This document shows, one piece after another, positions 11,640 through 24,816 of a DNA stretch of 64,000 nt; the first letter of the stretch is position 1; the number at the start of each line of letters is the position of its first letter. The notes beneath the pieces were generated by a model. The model was not told where the DNA came from, ran no database searches, and saw only the letters and a program-made list of their open reading frames with translations. This DNA comes from Papilionanthe hookeriana x Papilionanthe teres (Eukaryota > Streptophyta > Magnoliopsida > Asparagales > Orchidaceae), in the NCBI GenBank assembly GCA_022702705.1, contig CM040433.1:24739797-24803796 (forward strand), given 5' to 3'. The position numbers and the translations under genes were made by a program.

Positions 11640-14600
11640 TCCACCTTAACACGAATTTGAAAGAATATAGAATACAACTTTCTTCACCTCTTCCACAAAT
11701 CTATAATGGTTAAGAAAATAATACAAATCAAGTCTAAGCAATGCTCAAACTTGGCTATTGGAAGTGCTTTAGACAACATATCTACAAGATTATCATGGGT
11801 ATTGATCGTGCTCACAACAATATCATCATGAGCGATAACTTCACAAATGAAGTGATATCGAAATAAAACATTTGATCTTTACTGAGATAAATCACACAAT
11901 GACAATTACACATTAGTGTAGTGATCTTCAAATCTTCACTAAGCTCTTAAAATAGAGCTTTTAATCAGATACTTCTTTAAAAACTTCAGTAAGTACCATT
12001 TACTCAGCTTCATTTGTGGATAGTGTCACTATTGTCTGTAAAATTGCCTTCTAGCTAATCACACAACCAATAATTGTAACACATATCCTGTAATAGACCT
12101 CCTATTAAAATCTCTTGCAAAATCAAAATCAAAATCAAAATATCCAATAACTCTATCTGTAGTCCTTTCAAATTGAAAATAACCATCTTTTGTTCGGCAT
12201 AGATATATAAGGGTCCACTGAACTACTTTCCATTGTTCTTTACCTAGATTACTTATATATCTAATAACTGCACTAATTGCATATGATAAATCTGGGTGAG
12301 AACATATCATAACATACATGTGAGATCCCACAATACAGGAATATAAAGCTCAAGACATATATTCAATCTCATCATCATATTGTTAAAAAAACCAATGAAT
12401 GTCTAAAATTCACAGCTAATGGAGTACTAACAAGCTTGACATTCTGCATATTAAATATATATTAAACTTCTTCAATGTACCTTTTCTGACTTAGAAATAA
12501 TTTACATATATTTCTATCTCTTTGAATCTCCGAGCCAAGTATTTTCTTTGACTGCTAAGTTGTTCTTTAAACGACTTTATATTTTCTTTATCAGTAGGTC
12601 TTTCAACATATCATCGACACATAAGTGCAAATAGATAAATGATCCATTATTATTTTTCTTGTTATCATAACTACTTCTCTTAAACTCATAAATAATCAAG
12701 GATGAGTCAAATTTCTTATATCATTGCTTAGGAGACGGTTCCAAACTATAAAGAGATTTCTTCAATAAACAAACATGGTCTTTTTTTCTATAACATGAAT
12801 CCTTCAGGCTACTGCATATAGATATCCTCTTCAAGCTCTCCATTAAAAAATATAGTCTTTGCATCTAGCTGCTCAATCACAAGATTAAGATCATCCTTAG
12901 CCACAATACCAAATAATGCTTGAATTAAGCTATTTTTTATTGCTAGAGAGAATACATTTGTTAAGTCTACACCTAGAATTTAACTAAATCCCTTTGCAAC
13001 AAGCCTAGCCTTATATTGGGCATCTTTAACTCTTTTTGTACATTTCTACTTCTTAAACACCCATTTGCAGCGAACAATTTTCACGCATTGAGGTAATTTT
13101 ACCAAATCTCAAGTTTTATTTATGTATAGGGATTCAATCTCCTCTTGCATAACGATTATCCACTTATTTAGAGTAGAAAATATTAATAGCTTTTAGCTAG
13201 AAGGTTATTCACCACAAATACCTTCAGCTACGTTTAAAGCATAAGCAACAAAACTAACATCATCTTATCTCTGAGGTAGCTCAATTTCCCTTCTTGTTCT
13301 ATTCTTGGTAATAGAATCTTGTGATGAATGATATCATAATGGTGGAATAACAACAATATCATGATTATCTCAATTTGAATCAGAAGTTCTGTTTGAGGAT
13401 GTACTGTATCAATTTGAAGCTCCACTTGTTTACTTGACATTTCATTCTGATCATCATTTCAAGATCTTGTAGTAAATGTTGTATGTAACATCATAAGATG
13501 TTGTATGTAACATCATAATTCATTAAATACAATATCTCTACTAATGATCACTTTTTTGGTTTCTTGGCACCATAACTTGTAACCCTTAAGCTTTATAACT
13601 AAGAAATACACGCTTTATAAATCTAGATTACTATTATTAAAATAAGCATATGCAGGGCAATAAAAAACTCTTAATTAGAGTAATCTACAAGTTTAATTGA
13701 TTGAACATCTTGGAAAGTTTCCTTGTCAATAGTAATGAAAGGAGAATAATTCACCAAGTAACAATTTGTAGAAGAAATTTCAGCTGAAATGACTTAGTTA
13801 GCTTGACATTGGAGAGTGTACAATGAACCTTCTCTATTATAGACATGTTCATTCTCACTGTCACACCATTGTGTCAATGTGTGTGTCTATCAAGTCTCTC
13901 ATAATTCCTTCTTATTTGTAGAAGACATTAAATTCTCTTGAACAGAACTCCAACTTATTAGTAGTGCAAAGTCATTTCATCTACTTTCCAGCCTGCTTCT
14001 CAATCATGATTATTCATTCCTTAACAATATTAAAAATGTTACTCTTCTGCTTTAAGAAGCACACCCAAAATTTTGGAGAAATCATTGATGAATGTCAGCA
14101 TTTGTTGGGTACCTATGCTTGATGCAACTGTAGATGGTTCTAAGAGGTAAAAATTTATGCAGTATAATATTCCATTAGTATTTTGAATCTCAGTATTGAA
14201 CATAAAACCTTTTACATTTTTCAAATACAAGGTGTTCACAAAACTTCAATTTAGTAATGCTTTAACCATTTATAAGACCTCTACTCAGTCTAGCCATCTC
14301 AATCCCACTCACATGCCCAAAGCACTTATGTCAAGGTGTGGTTGCTTCAACTTCTAACACGGAAGAAGTAGTAAATGCTACATCACCTATCATAGCAGAA
14401 CTATGCAAGATATATAGTCCAAAAGCCTTTTCTGTCCTTTCATCATAATAAAAGATCTACTACCGTCCTTCAAAAATCCACCTTCACCAAAGTACATGTA
14501 CCCATAAGCATCAAGAGTACTTAATGAAATTAGATTTCGCTACAGATCTAGTGACATGTTTCACATCTTCAAGTAAATCTTTTCAAATAAGTTAAAACTT

Positions 14601-14780
14601 TGATACATGACCCCGTGAGCTATGGTCCAAATGCTTCAGAATCACCATGATGTCTTTGCTTGGTCCATTATGGAGATGTCAGAAATACCAACCAACGCGG
14701 CCTACCATCAACTGAACATGATTTCAACTACTTGACCGATCAAGCAGAAGATGTGGAACTCAATGATTGCACTTGCTATT
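11640..14780 (-). pseudogene. Ty1/copia gag-pol polyprotein, heavily decayed
   Basis: A Tork/TNT1-like copia polyprotein can be followed on the minus strand despite many stops and shifts. At about 14765 there is a CCHC knuckle remnant (NSKCNH..VPH); about 14700-14600 the worn protease region; about 14600-14480 the block with RNLISLSTLD and GEGG; about 14350-14290 the GAG-pre-integrase segment with GHVSGIEMARLSRG; about 14120-14040 integrase (LTFINDFSKILGV); RT is spread over about 13100-12340; and at 12331-12059 the RNase H region with YVMICSHPDLSYAISAV and RRSITGYV. Such polyproteins supply capsid, protease, integrase, RT and RNase H. It is 5'-truncated where family X copy A begins. It is non-functional and is the oldest-looking element here. 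Confidence 0.8.
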
Positions 14781-14784
14781 TTCT

Positions 14785-17700
14785 GTCGTTAAAGTGTATT
14801 GGTTTAGTTTAATATAAAACTTTATATATGTAATTTTGAAAAGTAACATTTTAATTTGAAAATATGAAATTAAACCAATCTCATATATGCAATCGCTTAG
14901 ATAAAAGAGCACAACATTACAAGTTATACATCTATTCCGAAGAATAAACACATTACTTGATGATGATGCTCATATAAATAAACTAAGGAATCTATAACAT
15001 TCATTTAGTATGCGACCATTTATGTTGACCGACAAGTTCCCCTATTTAATATGAAAAATTAAATAGGGTTTATATTACCTGGGTTCTTAAAGTTCACTAT
15101 AAGGGCAAGCCCCTATATTTAATTACATCTTAAATGACCGAAGTCACTTAAGAAAACTCCCGATATAGATCAGGAAATAATGCCTCCATGAATAAAAGAA
15201 GGTACGAGTTTTCAAGGTTGGACAATAGGAAAGTCAAAAGGGAAAGGTGCAAATTTGGAACACATATTTTCATAATCCAAAGGAAGAAAACTAGGAGATG
15301 TCACGGATTCTGAGGAGAACCTCAGTGGCTTACCGAACTACCCTATGGTTTGGTTTTAATTTAGAAAAAATATTATTTAATGTTTCATCTTACCAATTTT
15401 ATGATTTAGGGCTTACATATGCATGGTGTCAATCGTGAAGATAGCCTGAAAGATAGGAGGATTTATGTCGTACCGAACGACAATCTCAGAGTCCTAAGAC
15501 GAGCTAGGGCTTATATTGCATGGTGTGCAAAAGCCTAGAATATAAGATGGGGTTTTTTATCGTGCTAGACGAACTACCTTGAAATTCTATGGATTATTAT
15601 TCATTTTTAAGAAGGTTTGTAGTTGTAGACCTGTTTTGCTCTCTCAAAGGTGTTCTTATGCATACCTCATCGTGTTGCCCACGGTGTTTGCTCCAAGTTC
15701 ATCATTGCAGTAGGCTTAAGTTTAGAAGTGTCAAGTTGAGTAAGTTGAGAGAAGTATCAAGTTTAGAGTTCAAATATTGGTGTAGTTGTCAAGTTTAATT
15801 TTATAGCCATAATTATTTAACTGTCTTTTTAAAGGGGGGATTTAAGTTGATTAGAGTGACACATGCTAAGATCCCACAGTTTCCTCATCCCCGACACCAC
15901 TATTTTCTTCGGATTCTCTCAGTCTAAATGAATTTTCCAAACTCAGATAAATGAATTTAATAAGTTCGTCCAGGTCAGGGGAAATCTTGTTAGCAGTCAT
16001 AGATCGCCTCGTCCGAGGGATTCTTGATCATCTAAAGAGACGTATTAATTTAGTTGCAATTGTCTTTTTTTTGTTTTGTTTGTGATTAATTTTTAGAGTT
16101 GTCTTATCTTGTTGTTGTTATGAATTTTATTTTGTCTTGATTTTAGTTTAACATCAAAGGTGCATAATTTACAGAAAATGAAAAGTACTGGAAAGTAAGG
16201 TGCGGTAAAGAAAAGCACTGTAAATAAACTATTAAAGCATACCAGTCCTTTTCTTGCACTCCAGCTGAAATGTCAGTATTTATAGAGTATATATAATCTT
16301 GTAGGGAATTAAAATATGTTGCATGGAAAGAAGACAAAAAAATGGTTTAAATTGTCCATAATTTGTTGGACTTCTATTCATATGATGATCTTCTTGAGCA
16401 AAGTATAATAGGTTCAGTTGTCTTGCATGATATCCAAAAGACCATATAAGTGTTTGGGGTATGACCCTAAACAACTTCTAAAATTCTTTGGAAGGTTCTG
16501 AGTTCTTCTCAACTTATTATGTTGCTAAATATTTTATCCATTATGGTTTAAAGTTTAATGGCTATGTCTTAATCCTGTACTCAATGAACATTAATGTTTT
16601 AATTATCCCATGAGCGGGATAACTATCACTTGATATTTCATTTTATAAATTATGTGAGTGTAGATCCTTTAAGGATAAATTGATTTGTTAAGGAATTTAG
16701 GCAATTAATTTAAAGTTGGGCTAGTAGTATTTTCAAAATATTCTTAATCAATTATGTTTTCTTTTCTAAACCTCATTAATAGAAATTTTGGATTAAGCCT
16801 AGTTCACTGTCAAGCCCTTAAGGATTATAAATAAATTTGTAATTATAGGAATGTTAAATTAAATGTCATTTAATCTTTATCCATGATTGTATTATCATTA
16901 AACCATTAGCTAGGGGTCTCAAATTAGTGAATTATTATATTCCAAAATCAACCCCTCACCTAACAGTCATTTAATTTAATTAGCTTTCATAGTCATGATA
17001 ATTAGGGGAAATTACAATTATGTCATTGTCATGGAAAGAAGTGAGATTGGTTTCTACCTTTTAAACTCATATTTTAATTATCTAACAAAGCTGATTAAAA
17101 TCATTTATTACCTATTTACCCTTGATTAAACCTAAATATTAATTTAAAGCTTAAATTTCGTAATTATCATCTAGCTCTTTTAAGATCCATCACTTCATAA
17201 TTCATTAAATTCAACTCAAATGACTTTCAAATTTTTATATTACTCCACTCACAGGTCAATCAAAATATCATAGAAGAAAAATATGGTTTTTCTAATTTTT
17301 ATTTTATTTTTATAATTATTTTAATGCAAAAAAAGCATTTTTAATATTAATTCATTAACTTAGCCAAAAAAAATTATATGTCATTAGGAAAATTATTGGA
17401 GGTTCACCTAGTTTAGAGGACCACCTAAGGCAATTTTTATGATTTTTTGAGTTTTAGTTTAATTATTATATTTATTTGTTATTTATGTGTATTAATTAAA
17501 TATAAAATATTATTTAAGTGGATAATTAGGGTTTATATTTTTCATAAATCTCTCTAAGTTCAGAGAACCCACAAAAGTAAATTTTGCATTGTGATTATTT
17601 TTTATTTATTATAATTATTTTATTACAAAATTAAGAAAAATTCATTTTTAGTGTTTAAAAAAAATTCATAACTTCATTTATAAAATTAGGAAAAATATTT

Positions 17701-17862
17701 TAATTATTTTCAAGTGAAATTTTGGTGTTTTCTTATTTTTTGTCATTTTTATGATTTTTTTTATTTTTAAACATTTAAATATTGAAAAAATAGCTTATAA
17801 ATTAAATATTTATTCTAACTCCAATTTTATTTTTCTTAAGTCCCACTACTTACTAGGACTCC
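14785..17862 (+). mobile_element. Family X copy A, segment 1 (outermost host of the nest)
   Basis: This is homologous by eye to the left 3.4 kb of X-B and X-C but clearly more diverged. Shared landmarks in order: the block with the atataaa/gagcac words (about 14890), the 'aagggcaagcccctata' block (15101-15118), the gaagatag..gaggatttatgtcgta blocks (15435-15520), the tgtttgctccaag..gcagtaggctta block (about 15680), the aagtaaag short-repeat region (16158-16230), and the AT-rich tract with tgatcacag-like gaps (about 17000-17860). It lacks the expanded TTTAA microsatellite of X-B and X-C. The left boundary is approximate (it meets the copia relic). The right end is interrupted by G1, whose left duplication actcc is 17858-17862. 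It continues at 46093. Confidence 0.75.
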
Positions 17863-18041
17863 TGATCACAGAAAAATTCATTAAGAAATTCATATCTATT
17901 TTTGATGAAATTGCACTTTAAAGAAAGATATTTTTCTTTATTTTATTGCAGGAATGAAGATTTATAAGTGATGTAAGCAAAAGCATGAAATGGAGCAAAT
18001 TTGGATCAAAAAGGAGGAAATTCATGCAAATATAACTACTT

Positions 18042-18212
18042 CGCCGACGGCTAGATCTAGGCCGCCGACGGCGAGATCGTGAGGAGAAATTTCTGAAGGA
18101 ATTATAACTATCTCGCAGACAGCGAGCCCGAGCCCGCCGACAGCGAGATTGCGCGGTTTGAAGACCTCTAGAAACCCCGCTGACGGCGAGGTCGTTTCCC
18201 GCCGACGGCGAG
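18042..18212 (+). promoter_or_regulatory. U3 array of GC-rich near-palindromes (G1 array 1)
   Basis: Six variants of CGCCGACGGCGAG, a near-palindrome when preceded by CT, lie within 171 bp of otherwise AT-rich U3, 80-250 bp upstream of the TATA box. Variants differ mainly at two symmetric positions (CCG/CTG and CGG/CAG). Position upstream of the core promoter suggests protein-binding enhancer sites; that role is inference. Confidence 0.6.
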
Positions 18213-18290
18213 CTAGTTCAAAATGCATATACATTGAACCTGGACACTTTTTGAAGAGGTGTTTAAGCACCCCTTGGACCTTTGCCTACC

Positions 18291-18300
18291 TATATAAATA
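18291..18300 (+). promoter_or_regulatory. G1 LTR TATA box
   Basis: tatataaata followed by gagg, a strong plant TATA element in the U3 of the 5' LTR; transcription of G1 would start about 30 bp downstream. The 3' LTR has ctataaatagagg at the same place. Confidence 0.75.
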
Positions 18301-19403
18301 GAGGCCGAATTCTAGAGTGTGTGTGTCTTTTGAGTCTTCTGTGTGTTCATTTCTAGTGTCTTGAGTGTAAGTTTAAGTGAGTTTAGTGAGTTCATTAGTT
18401 TAATTGAGTGCTATTTAGTTGTTGTACTAGAAGGAAAAGTCAAAGGAACTTCAAGAGTCCGCTTGGGAGGAAATTAAGATAAGTATCTTTGTTTATTGTT
18501 GTTAACTTTAAATGAAATCCATGCTTTGTTTTATTTCCATGCATTTTGAGTAGTTTTCTTAGTCTTTCTCATTGTTTATGAAAATTATGAGGATCGATGA
18601 AATTAAATAAAAGCACCTAATATAGTATAAATAAATTGTGATAATTTTTACTTAAAACTTAATTTACTTTCAATCTGGCCAATCGAGTAGTTAAAATATG
18701 TTGAATTATCAACTATAGTAAAAATTACATCCAATATTCAGGAAGTCAAATGCCTTGGAAGGCGGGTGCAAATAAATAGGGAAATATTAATTATCGGACG
18801 TAGAATTGGATATTTTAGTGTGAAAAACTAAAATACTCAATTTGATCCTACTGTTTGAGAGCTGAAGTGTAGATGTTAGCCCTCAGGTGAGGGGAACGTA
18901 GGAGCTCGAAGTGGCAGCCGGTATCCTCCCGACTCTACCGCGGATTCGCAATCAAACATAGGATTAGTCAATGTTCTTTGCACTCGAACCAAAGGGTAAA
19001 GAATAGGAATGCTCCTATTTGTCACAATACAATTTAAAAATTCTATTTAAATTCATCAGTTCACTTAATTTTCTAAAAATAAGGAGAAGGATACTTTTTC
19101 TGAATTAATTAAATCAACTTTATTTTAAGCATTAGTTTACTTTAAGTTTCGCTTTTAATTTCGACTACTAGATTAGTAAGTAATTCCTTTAAATTTAGCT
19201 CGATAACAAATCGTTAAAAACTTCCCCGTGGGATCGATAACCGAGACTCCACTAGAGCCTTGTATTACTTGATACGATACGTATACTTTCGTAGAATCCA
19301 CATTATACATTAAATCAAATAACTATATATAAAGTGGGATCAAGTTTTTGGTGTCGATACTATTAACTTAAATTGCATACATATAAAAAGTGGGTCAAGT
19401 TTT

Positions 19404-19420
19404 TGGCGCCGTTGCTAGGG
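19404..19420 (+). other. Primer-binding site for tRNA-Asp
   Basis: tggcgccgttgctaggg starts 6 bases after the LTR end and matches the complement of the 3' end of plant tRNA-Asp (TGGCGCCGTTGCCGGGG) at 15 of 17 positions. A tRNA-Asp primer is usual for Athila elements. Confidence 0.85.
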
Positions 19421-19478
19421 AGGTAAAGAAATTATTTACTAAAATAACGGACTAATCTAAAATCTATTTTAAAATTGT

Positions 19479-21143
19479 ATGCGAAAATTTGGAAACGAAA
19501 ATTTAATATCTTACGATTCAGAATTAGAGCGTACAATTAAAAGAATTAGAAAACAAAAAAGAGAAATTATAAATTTAACACAAATGGCAAATATACCTGA
19601 TAATGAAAATATCAATCAACCAAGACCATTACGAGATTATGCCAACCCTACATTAGATGAAATTCATTTAACTATTCAAAACCCCGATGTAGCCGCTAAT
19701 TCATTCGAACTTAAACTCGCAATTATCCAAATGGTACAAAACAATCAATTTAGTGATTCACCTACCGAAGATCCTAATTTACATCTTGCTAGTTTTTTAG
19801 AACTATGTGCTACTTTCAAATATGAAGGAGTATCTAACGATGCTATTAGACTTAAACTTTTTCCTTTTTCTTTAAGGGATAAGGCTAAAATGTGGTTAAA
19901 TTCATTAAGAATCTGGATCTATTAAAACTTGGGGAGAATTATCACAAAAATTTCTATCCAAATATTTTCCATCATCTAAAACTCGCTAAGCTTAGAAATG
20001 ATATAACTTCTTTTAGTCGGCTTGATGGAGAGTCAATATATGAATCTTGGGAGAGATTTAAAGAACTTCTTAGGAAATGCCCACATCATGCGTTACCAGA
20101 TTGGTTAATTATCCAAACTTTTTATAATGGATTAGTAGGATCTTTAAGATCAATCATCGATGCTGCTGTTGGAGGATCATTAATGTCAAAACCACTTGAT
20201 GAAGCCTATGCACTAATCGAAGAAATGGCAACAAATAATTTTCAATGGCCTACTGATAGAATGAATCCAAAAAAAAATAACTAGTATTCATGAAAATGAT
20301 GCAATATCTATGTTAGCTTCACAAATTGCTGCTATATCTAAAAAATTAGATCAGTTTGGAATAAATTACTCTCCAACTATAACAGAAGAAAATTCATCTT
20401 GACAACTTATAGAATCCCAATCTCAATATGAAACAATTAATGCAATTAACAACAAACCTAATAATCCTTATGCAAATTATTATAATCCTGGATGGAAAAA
20501 TCATCCTAATTTTAATTGGAATAATAATACAACTAATCAACCATGGATGAATAATATGACACAACAATTAGGAAATCCATCTAATCAAGAAAATCCTAAT
20601 TATAAACCTAATTATCTACCTGGATTTAATAATAATAACCCACAATTTAAAGAAAAGAAATTATCTATAGAAGAATTAATATTAAATATAGGTCAACATT
20701 TACAAAATCAAGAAAATCAACTACAAATACAAGGAAATCAATTACAAAATCAAGGAACAACTATCAAAAATATTGAAACTCAACTTGGACATATCGCTAC
20801 TGCACTTAATAATAGAATACCTGAAACATTTTCTAGTAATGTAGAAATAAATCCTAAAGACAAGGGAAATGAACAAATTAAAGCGATACAATTACGAAGT
20901 GGAAAAGAATTAGAACATCGAATTCAGAAAGAACTTGAAAGTCAAAAAGAGGAAGTGGAAATTGAAAAAGAAAAGAATCAACAAGATCCAAACTTAGAAA
21001 ATCCTTTAATACCTATGAAAATTTCTGTTGAAAAACCTCCACCACCATTTCCTCAACGACTAATTCAACATAAAAAAGACAAACAATTTGCTAAATTCCT
21101 CGAAACTTTGAAGAAATTAACGATAAATATTCCTTTCGTATAA
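19479..21143 (+). pseudogene. G1 gag
   Basis: Capsid/nucleocapsid protein of an Athila-like element. The frame opens with SELERTIKRIRK (also seen in G2) and may start at the Met of 19479 or at MANIPDNEN (about 19584). The capsid core follows (LHLASFLELCATFKYE, LFPFSLRDKAKMWL), then a shift near 19910 into SIYESWERFKELLRKCPHH and LPDWLIIQTFYNGL (to 20284), another shift and a stop near 20400, then the Asn/Gln-rich region with NPGWKNHPNFNW and the basic stretch IQLRSGKEL, ending about 21143. I did not see a CCHC knuckle. At least two frameshifts and a stop make it non-functional, although some shifts could be consensus errors (see findings). Confidence 0.85.
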
Positions 21144-21627
21144 GCTTTAGAACAGATGCCAAACTATGTAAAATTCATGAAAGATATTCTAAATAAAAAA
21201 AGAAAATTTACCGATAATGAAATGGTTACACTTAGTGAAGAGTGTAGTGCTATTATTCGAAAAAACTTCCTGAAAAATTAAAAGATCCCGGTAGTTTCAC
21301 TATACCCCGAGCTATCGGAGAAAAATTCTATGGAAAAGCTTTGTGTGACTTAGGAGCAAGCATCAATCTAATGCCTCTATCAATTTTCAAGAGATTAGGA
21401 TCGGGAGAAATTTCACCTACTTCAGTAACTCTTCAGTTAGCTGATCTTTCTGTTACATATCTTAAAGGAGTTATTGAAGATGTATTAGTAAAAGTGGATA
21501 AATTTATCTTCCCTATAGATTTTATTGTTCTAGATATGGAAGAAGATAAAGAAATTCCTATCATTTTAGGAAGACCATTTTTAGCCACCGGAAAAGCTAT
21601 GATTGATGTTCGAAAGGAGAATTAACT
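21144..21627 (+). pseudogene. G1 aspartic protease domain
   Basis: Retroviral-type protease that would cut the Gag-Pol precursor. Before the open part, residues matching PNYVKFMKDIL and LSEECSAII (about 21155-21260) are in a shifted frame. The catalytic motif is ALCDLGASINLMP (about 21338-21376), with DLG in place of the retroviral DTG, as is common in Athila. The fold ends with IPIILGRPFLATGKAMIDV (about 21555-21612). A stop at 21623-21625 precedes the next open stretch. It is continuous in layout with gag before and RT after. Confidence 0.85.
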
Positions 21628-22860
21628 ATGAGAGTAAATGACCAAAAAGTAACTTTTAATATTGCTAAATCAATGAAATATCCTGCGCTAGAAAAAGATG
21701 ATGAGTGTTTTCGAATGGAAGTATTTGATCATCTACAAAAAGAACATTTTAAGGAATATTATAAAGAAAAATTAGAAAAAGAAAATATTGAATTAATTGA
21801 AAAATCGGAGATAAATGAAGAACTAGATTATGTTCAAGAGAAATTTGAATTTTTGGATAACACAGAAAATACTAAAAAAAATATAGTTCCAGCGATTATT
21901 AAACCTCCTGAATTTGAGTTAAAAATGTTACCTAATCATTTAAAGTATGCTTACTTAGGTAATTCTTCAACTCTACCAGTTATTATTTCATCTGAATTAA
22001 ATGAATCTCAAGAACAAAAACTTTTAGATACATTAAAAAAATATAAGAAAATTTTTGGTTGGACTTTAGCAGATATTAAAGGAATTAGTCCTTCAATCTG
22101 TATGCACATAATTATTTTAGATAATGAACATAAACCTAAAGCCGATCCACAAAGGAGATTAAACCCGATAATGAAAGAAGTAGTTAAAAAAAAATTTTAA
22201 AATGGTTAGATAATGGTATTATATATCCTATTTCTGACAGTGCTTGGGTAAGCCCAATTCACTGTGTACCTAAAAAAGGAGGGGTGACTGTCAAAACTAA
22301 TGAAAATATTGAACTTATTCCCATAAGACAAGTTATTGGATAGCGAATATGTATTGATTATAGAAAATTAAATACAGCCACTAGAAAAGATCACTTCCCT
22401 TTACCATTTCTAGTACTCGTATGTTAGATAGATTAATTGGACATACGTATTTTTGTTTCTTAGATGGATATACCGGTTATCATCAAATACAAATTGCTCC
22501 CGAGGATCAAGATAAAACTACATTTACAAGTCCTTATGGAACTTTCACTTTTCAAAGAATGCCTTTGGATTATGTAATGCACCCGCAACATTCCAAAGAT
22601 GTATGATGTCTATATTTAGTAAATTAATTGATAATGGAATGAAGTATTTATGGACGATTTCTCCGCATTTGGAACAACATTTGACACATGCTTAAATCAT
22701 CTTGAAAAAGTATTTGAAGTATGTGAGAAAACTAATTTAGTTCTTAATCGGGAGAAATGTCAATTTATGGTTACAGAGCGCATTGTATTAGGGCATAAAA
22801 TTTCGAAAAAGGCATAGAAGTAGACCCTGCAAAAATTCAAGTAATAGCTAAATTACCTCC
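21628..22860 (+). pseudogene. G1 reverse transcriptase domain
   Basis: The linker and RT start run from 21628 (ELKMLPNHLKYAYLG, FGWTLADIKGISPSICMH, PQRRLNPIMKEVVKK). After a shift near 22195 follow IIYPISDSAWVSPIHCVPKKGG, then a stop within VIG.RICIDYRKLN near 22343, another shift near 22410, and GYTGYHQIQIAPEDQDKTTFTSPYG. The catalytic YxDD-type box is present as VFMDDFSAFG (about 22643-22670). The domain would copy the genomic RNA to DNA. Several shifts and one stop break it; the active-site Asp pair itself is intact. Confidence 0.88.
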
Positions 22861-23500
22861 TCCAACTACGGTAAAAGGGGTAAGAAGTTTTCTTGAACAT
22901 GCTGGATTTTACAGGCGTTACATTAAATATTTTTCAAAAATAACTAAACCTCTATGCCAACTTCTTGAAAAAGACAAGAAATTTGAATTTACAACTGAAT
23001 GCCTGAATGCTTTCGAATTATTAAAAGATAAATTAATTACAGCACCTATAATAGTTTCGCCTAACTGGGAGAAACCATTTGAGCTTATGTGTGATGCTAG
23101 TGATTATGCTATAGGAGCAATTCTTGGGCAGAGATATGATAAGATTTTTAAAGTTATATACTATGCTAGTAAAACTCTAAATGATGCTGAAATAAATTAT
23201 ACGATTATCGAAAGAGAATTATTAGCAGCTGTATATGCTTTTAATAAATTTCGGCATTATCTAATCGGAACTAAATGCATTGCGCATACCGATCATTCTC
23301 GCTATAAAATATTTAATGCAAAAGAAAGATTCTAAACCAAGATTAATCGGATGGATATTATTAATGCAAGAATTTGATTTTGAGATAGTTAACAAAAAGG
23401 AGCCGATAATCAAATTGTCGATCATTTATCAAGATTAGAAAATCATGAATTATCTAATATTGATAATGAAATTTTAGACAGCTTTTCCCGATGAACAACT
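22861..23500 (+). pseudogene. G1 RNase H domain
   Basis: The RT thumb/connection (GFYRRYIKYFSKITKPL) leads into Ty3-type RNase H. ELMCDASDYAIGAILGQ (first Asp, about 23080-23130), YYASKTLNDAE and IERELLAAVYAFNKFRHYL (Glu) are followed by TDHS (last Asp, about 23290). Immediately after TDHS the frame shifts (ctcgct where ctgct is expected). The remaining tail can be read in another frame (EFDFEIV, ADNQIVDHLSRLE). This activity would remove the RNA strand during reverse transcription. Confidence 0.85.
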
Positions 23501-24816
23501 TTATAATATTAATGAGTTGAAAATACCTCGGTATGTCGATATAGTAAATTATATTGTAAGTGAGATTTTACCACCTATGTTAACTTTGCAACAACGAAAA
23601 AATTCATTCACGATACTAAATCATATTTTTGGGATGAACCATATTTATATAAGCAATGCAAGGATCTAATTATTGAAGATGTGTGCCTTATGAGGAAATT
23701 GAACCAATTATTCAAAAATGTCATGATTCCGAATTTGGAGGACATTTTGGGACGTATAAAACTCGCATATAAAATTCTACAATCCGGATTTCTCCGCCTA
23801 CTCTATTTAGAGATGTATATAGATATATAAAAACCCGCGATAAATGCCAAAGAGTAGGAAACATATCAAGGAAAAATGAAATGCCTTCGAATTTTATATT
23901 AGAGTTGAAATTTTGATGTTCGGGGATTAGATTTCATGGGACCTTTTATTCCGTCATTCGGAAACTCATATATATTAAGTATATGTCGATTATGTTTCCA
24001 AATGGATCAAGCACAAGCTTTACCTAGGTGTGATGCTAAAAGCGTTTCAAAATTCTTAATGAAAAATATTTTTACTAGATTTGGATTGCCGAGAGTGATT
24101 ATCACTGACGGAGGAACTCATTTTAGAAACAAATATATTCATAAACTAGTAGAAAAATATAATATTATGCATAAGATATCAATCGCTTATCATCCACAAA
24201 CTAATGGATTAGCGAGGTTTCTAATCGAGAGATTAAGCGTATATTAAAAAAGTCCGTAAATCTTAATAGATTAGACCGGTCTATAAGACTAGACAATCGC
24301 ATTATGCGGCATACAGGATCGCTTATAAAACTCCGATTGGAATGATTCCTTACAGGCTTATATATGGAAAAACTCGCCACTTACCGATTGAATTAGTAAC
24401 ATAAAGCATATCGGGCGATTAAAGAATTTAATTATAATATGAAAGAAGCTGGTGAGAAGAGATTGTTGCAATTAAATGAATTGGAAGAATTAAGAAATGA
24501 ATCATATGATAATGATAGGATTTATAAGGAAAGAATGAAATTATGGCATGATAGGAAGATTAATCAGAGAAATTTTGAACCAGGATAAGAAATTTTTCTT
24601 TATAATACTAGATTAAAGTTATTTCCTGGGAAATTGAAATATCGATGGTTAGGACCTTTCACCATAACTCAAATATTTTCATATTGAACTATAGAAATTG
24701 AAGATCCAAAAACAGGACATAGATTTAAAGTAAATGGACATAGATTAAAATCATATTTCGAAAACAGACGACCAAATTTTAAAGAGGTTTTAATGCTTAG
24801 TCAACCTGAACACTAA
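23501..24816 (+). pseudogene. G1 integrase domain
   Basis: The HHCC zinc-binding part (KCHDSEFGGHFG, about 23720-23750; CDKCQ-like near 23845) is followed by the DDE core: GLDFMGPF (first Asp, about 23925), ITDGGTHF (second Asp, about 24105) and HPQTNG leading to the region of the catalytic Glu, where a one-base loss (gcgag for gcagag, about 24211) throws the frame. The C-terminal part reads RLKLFPGKLKYRWLGPF and ends with FKVNGHRLKSYF before a stop at 24814-24816. Integrase would insert the cDNA with the 5-bp duplication seen for G1. It is broken by several shifts and stops. Confidence 0.87.

Larger units (their letters stand above)
17863..19397 (+). repeat. G1 5' LTR
   Basis: About 1535 bp from tgatcacagaaaa to aaaagtgggtca. 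The right end is fixed by the 3' LTR, which ends with the same gtgggtca directly before the target duplication. U3 holds a palindrome array (18042-18212) and a TATA box (18291-18300). U5 carries the block gggatcgataacc..gactcc..tagagcc..gtattacttga, shared with G2. An internal primer-site-like sequence (agtttttggtgtcg, about 19347) lies roughly 55 bp before the true LTR end. Confidence 0.9.

Noticed and set aside
17863..19308. G1 LTR ending at cattataca (19308)
   Set aside because: The 3' LTR appears to end there only because X-B inserted; the true end is 19397, next to the primer site.
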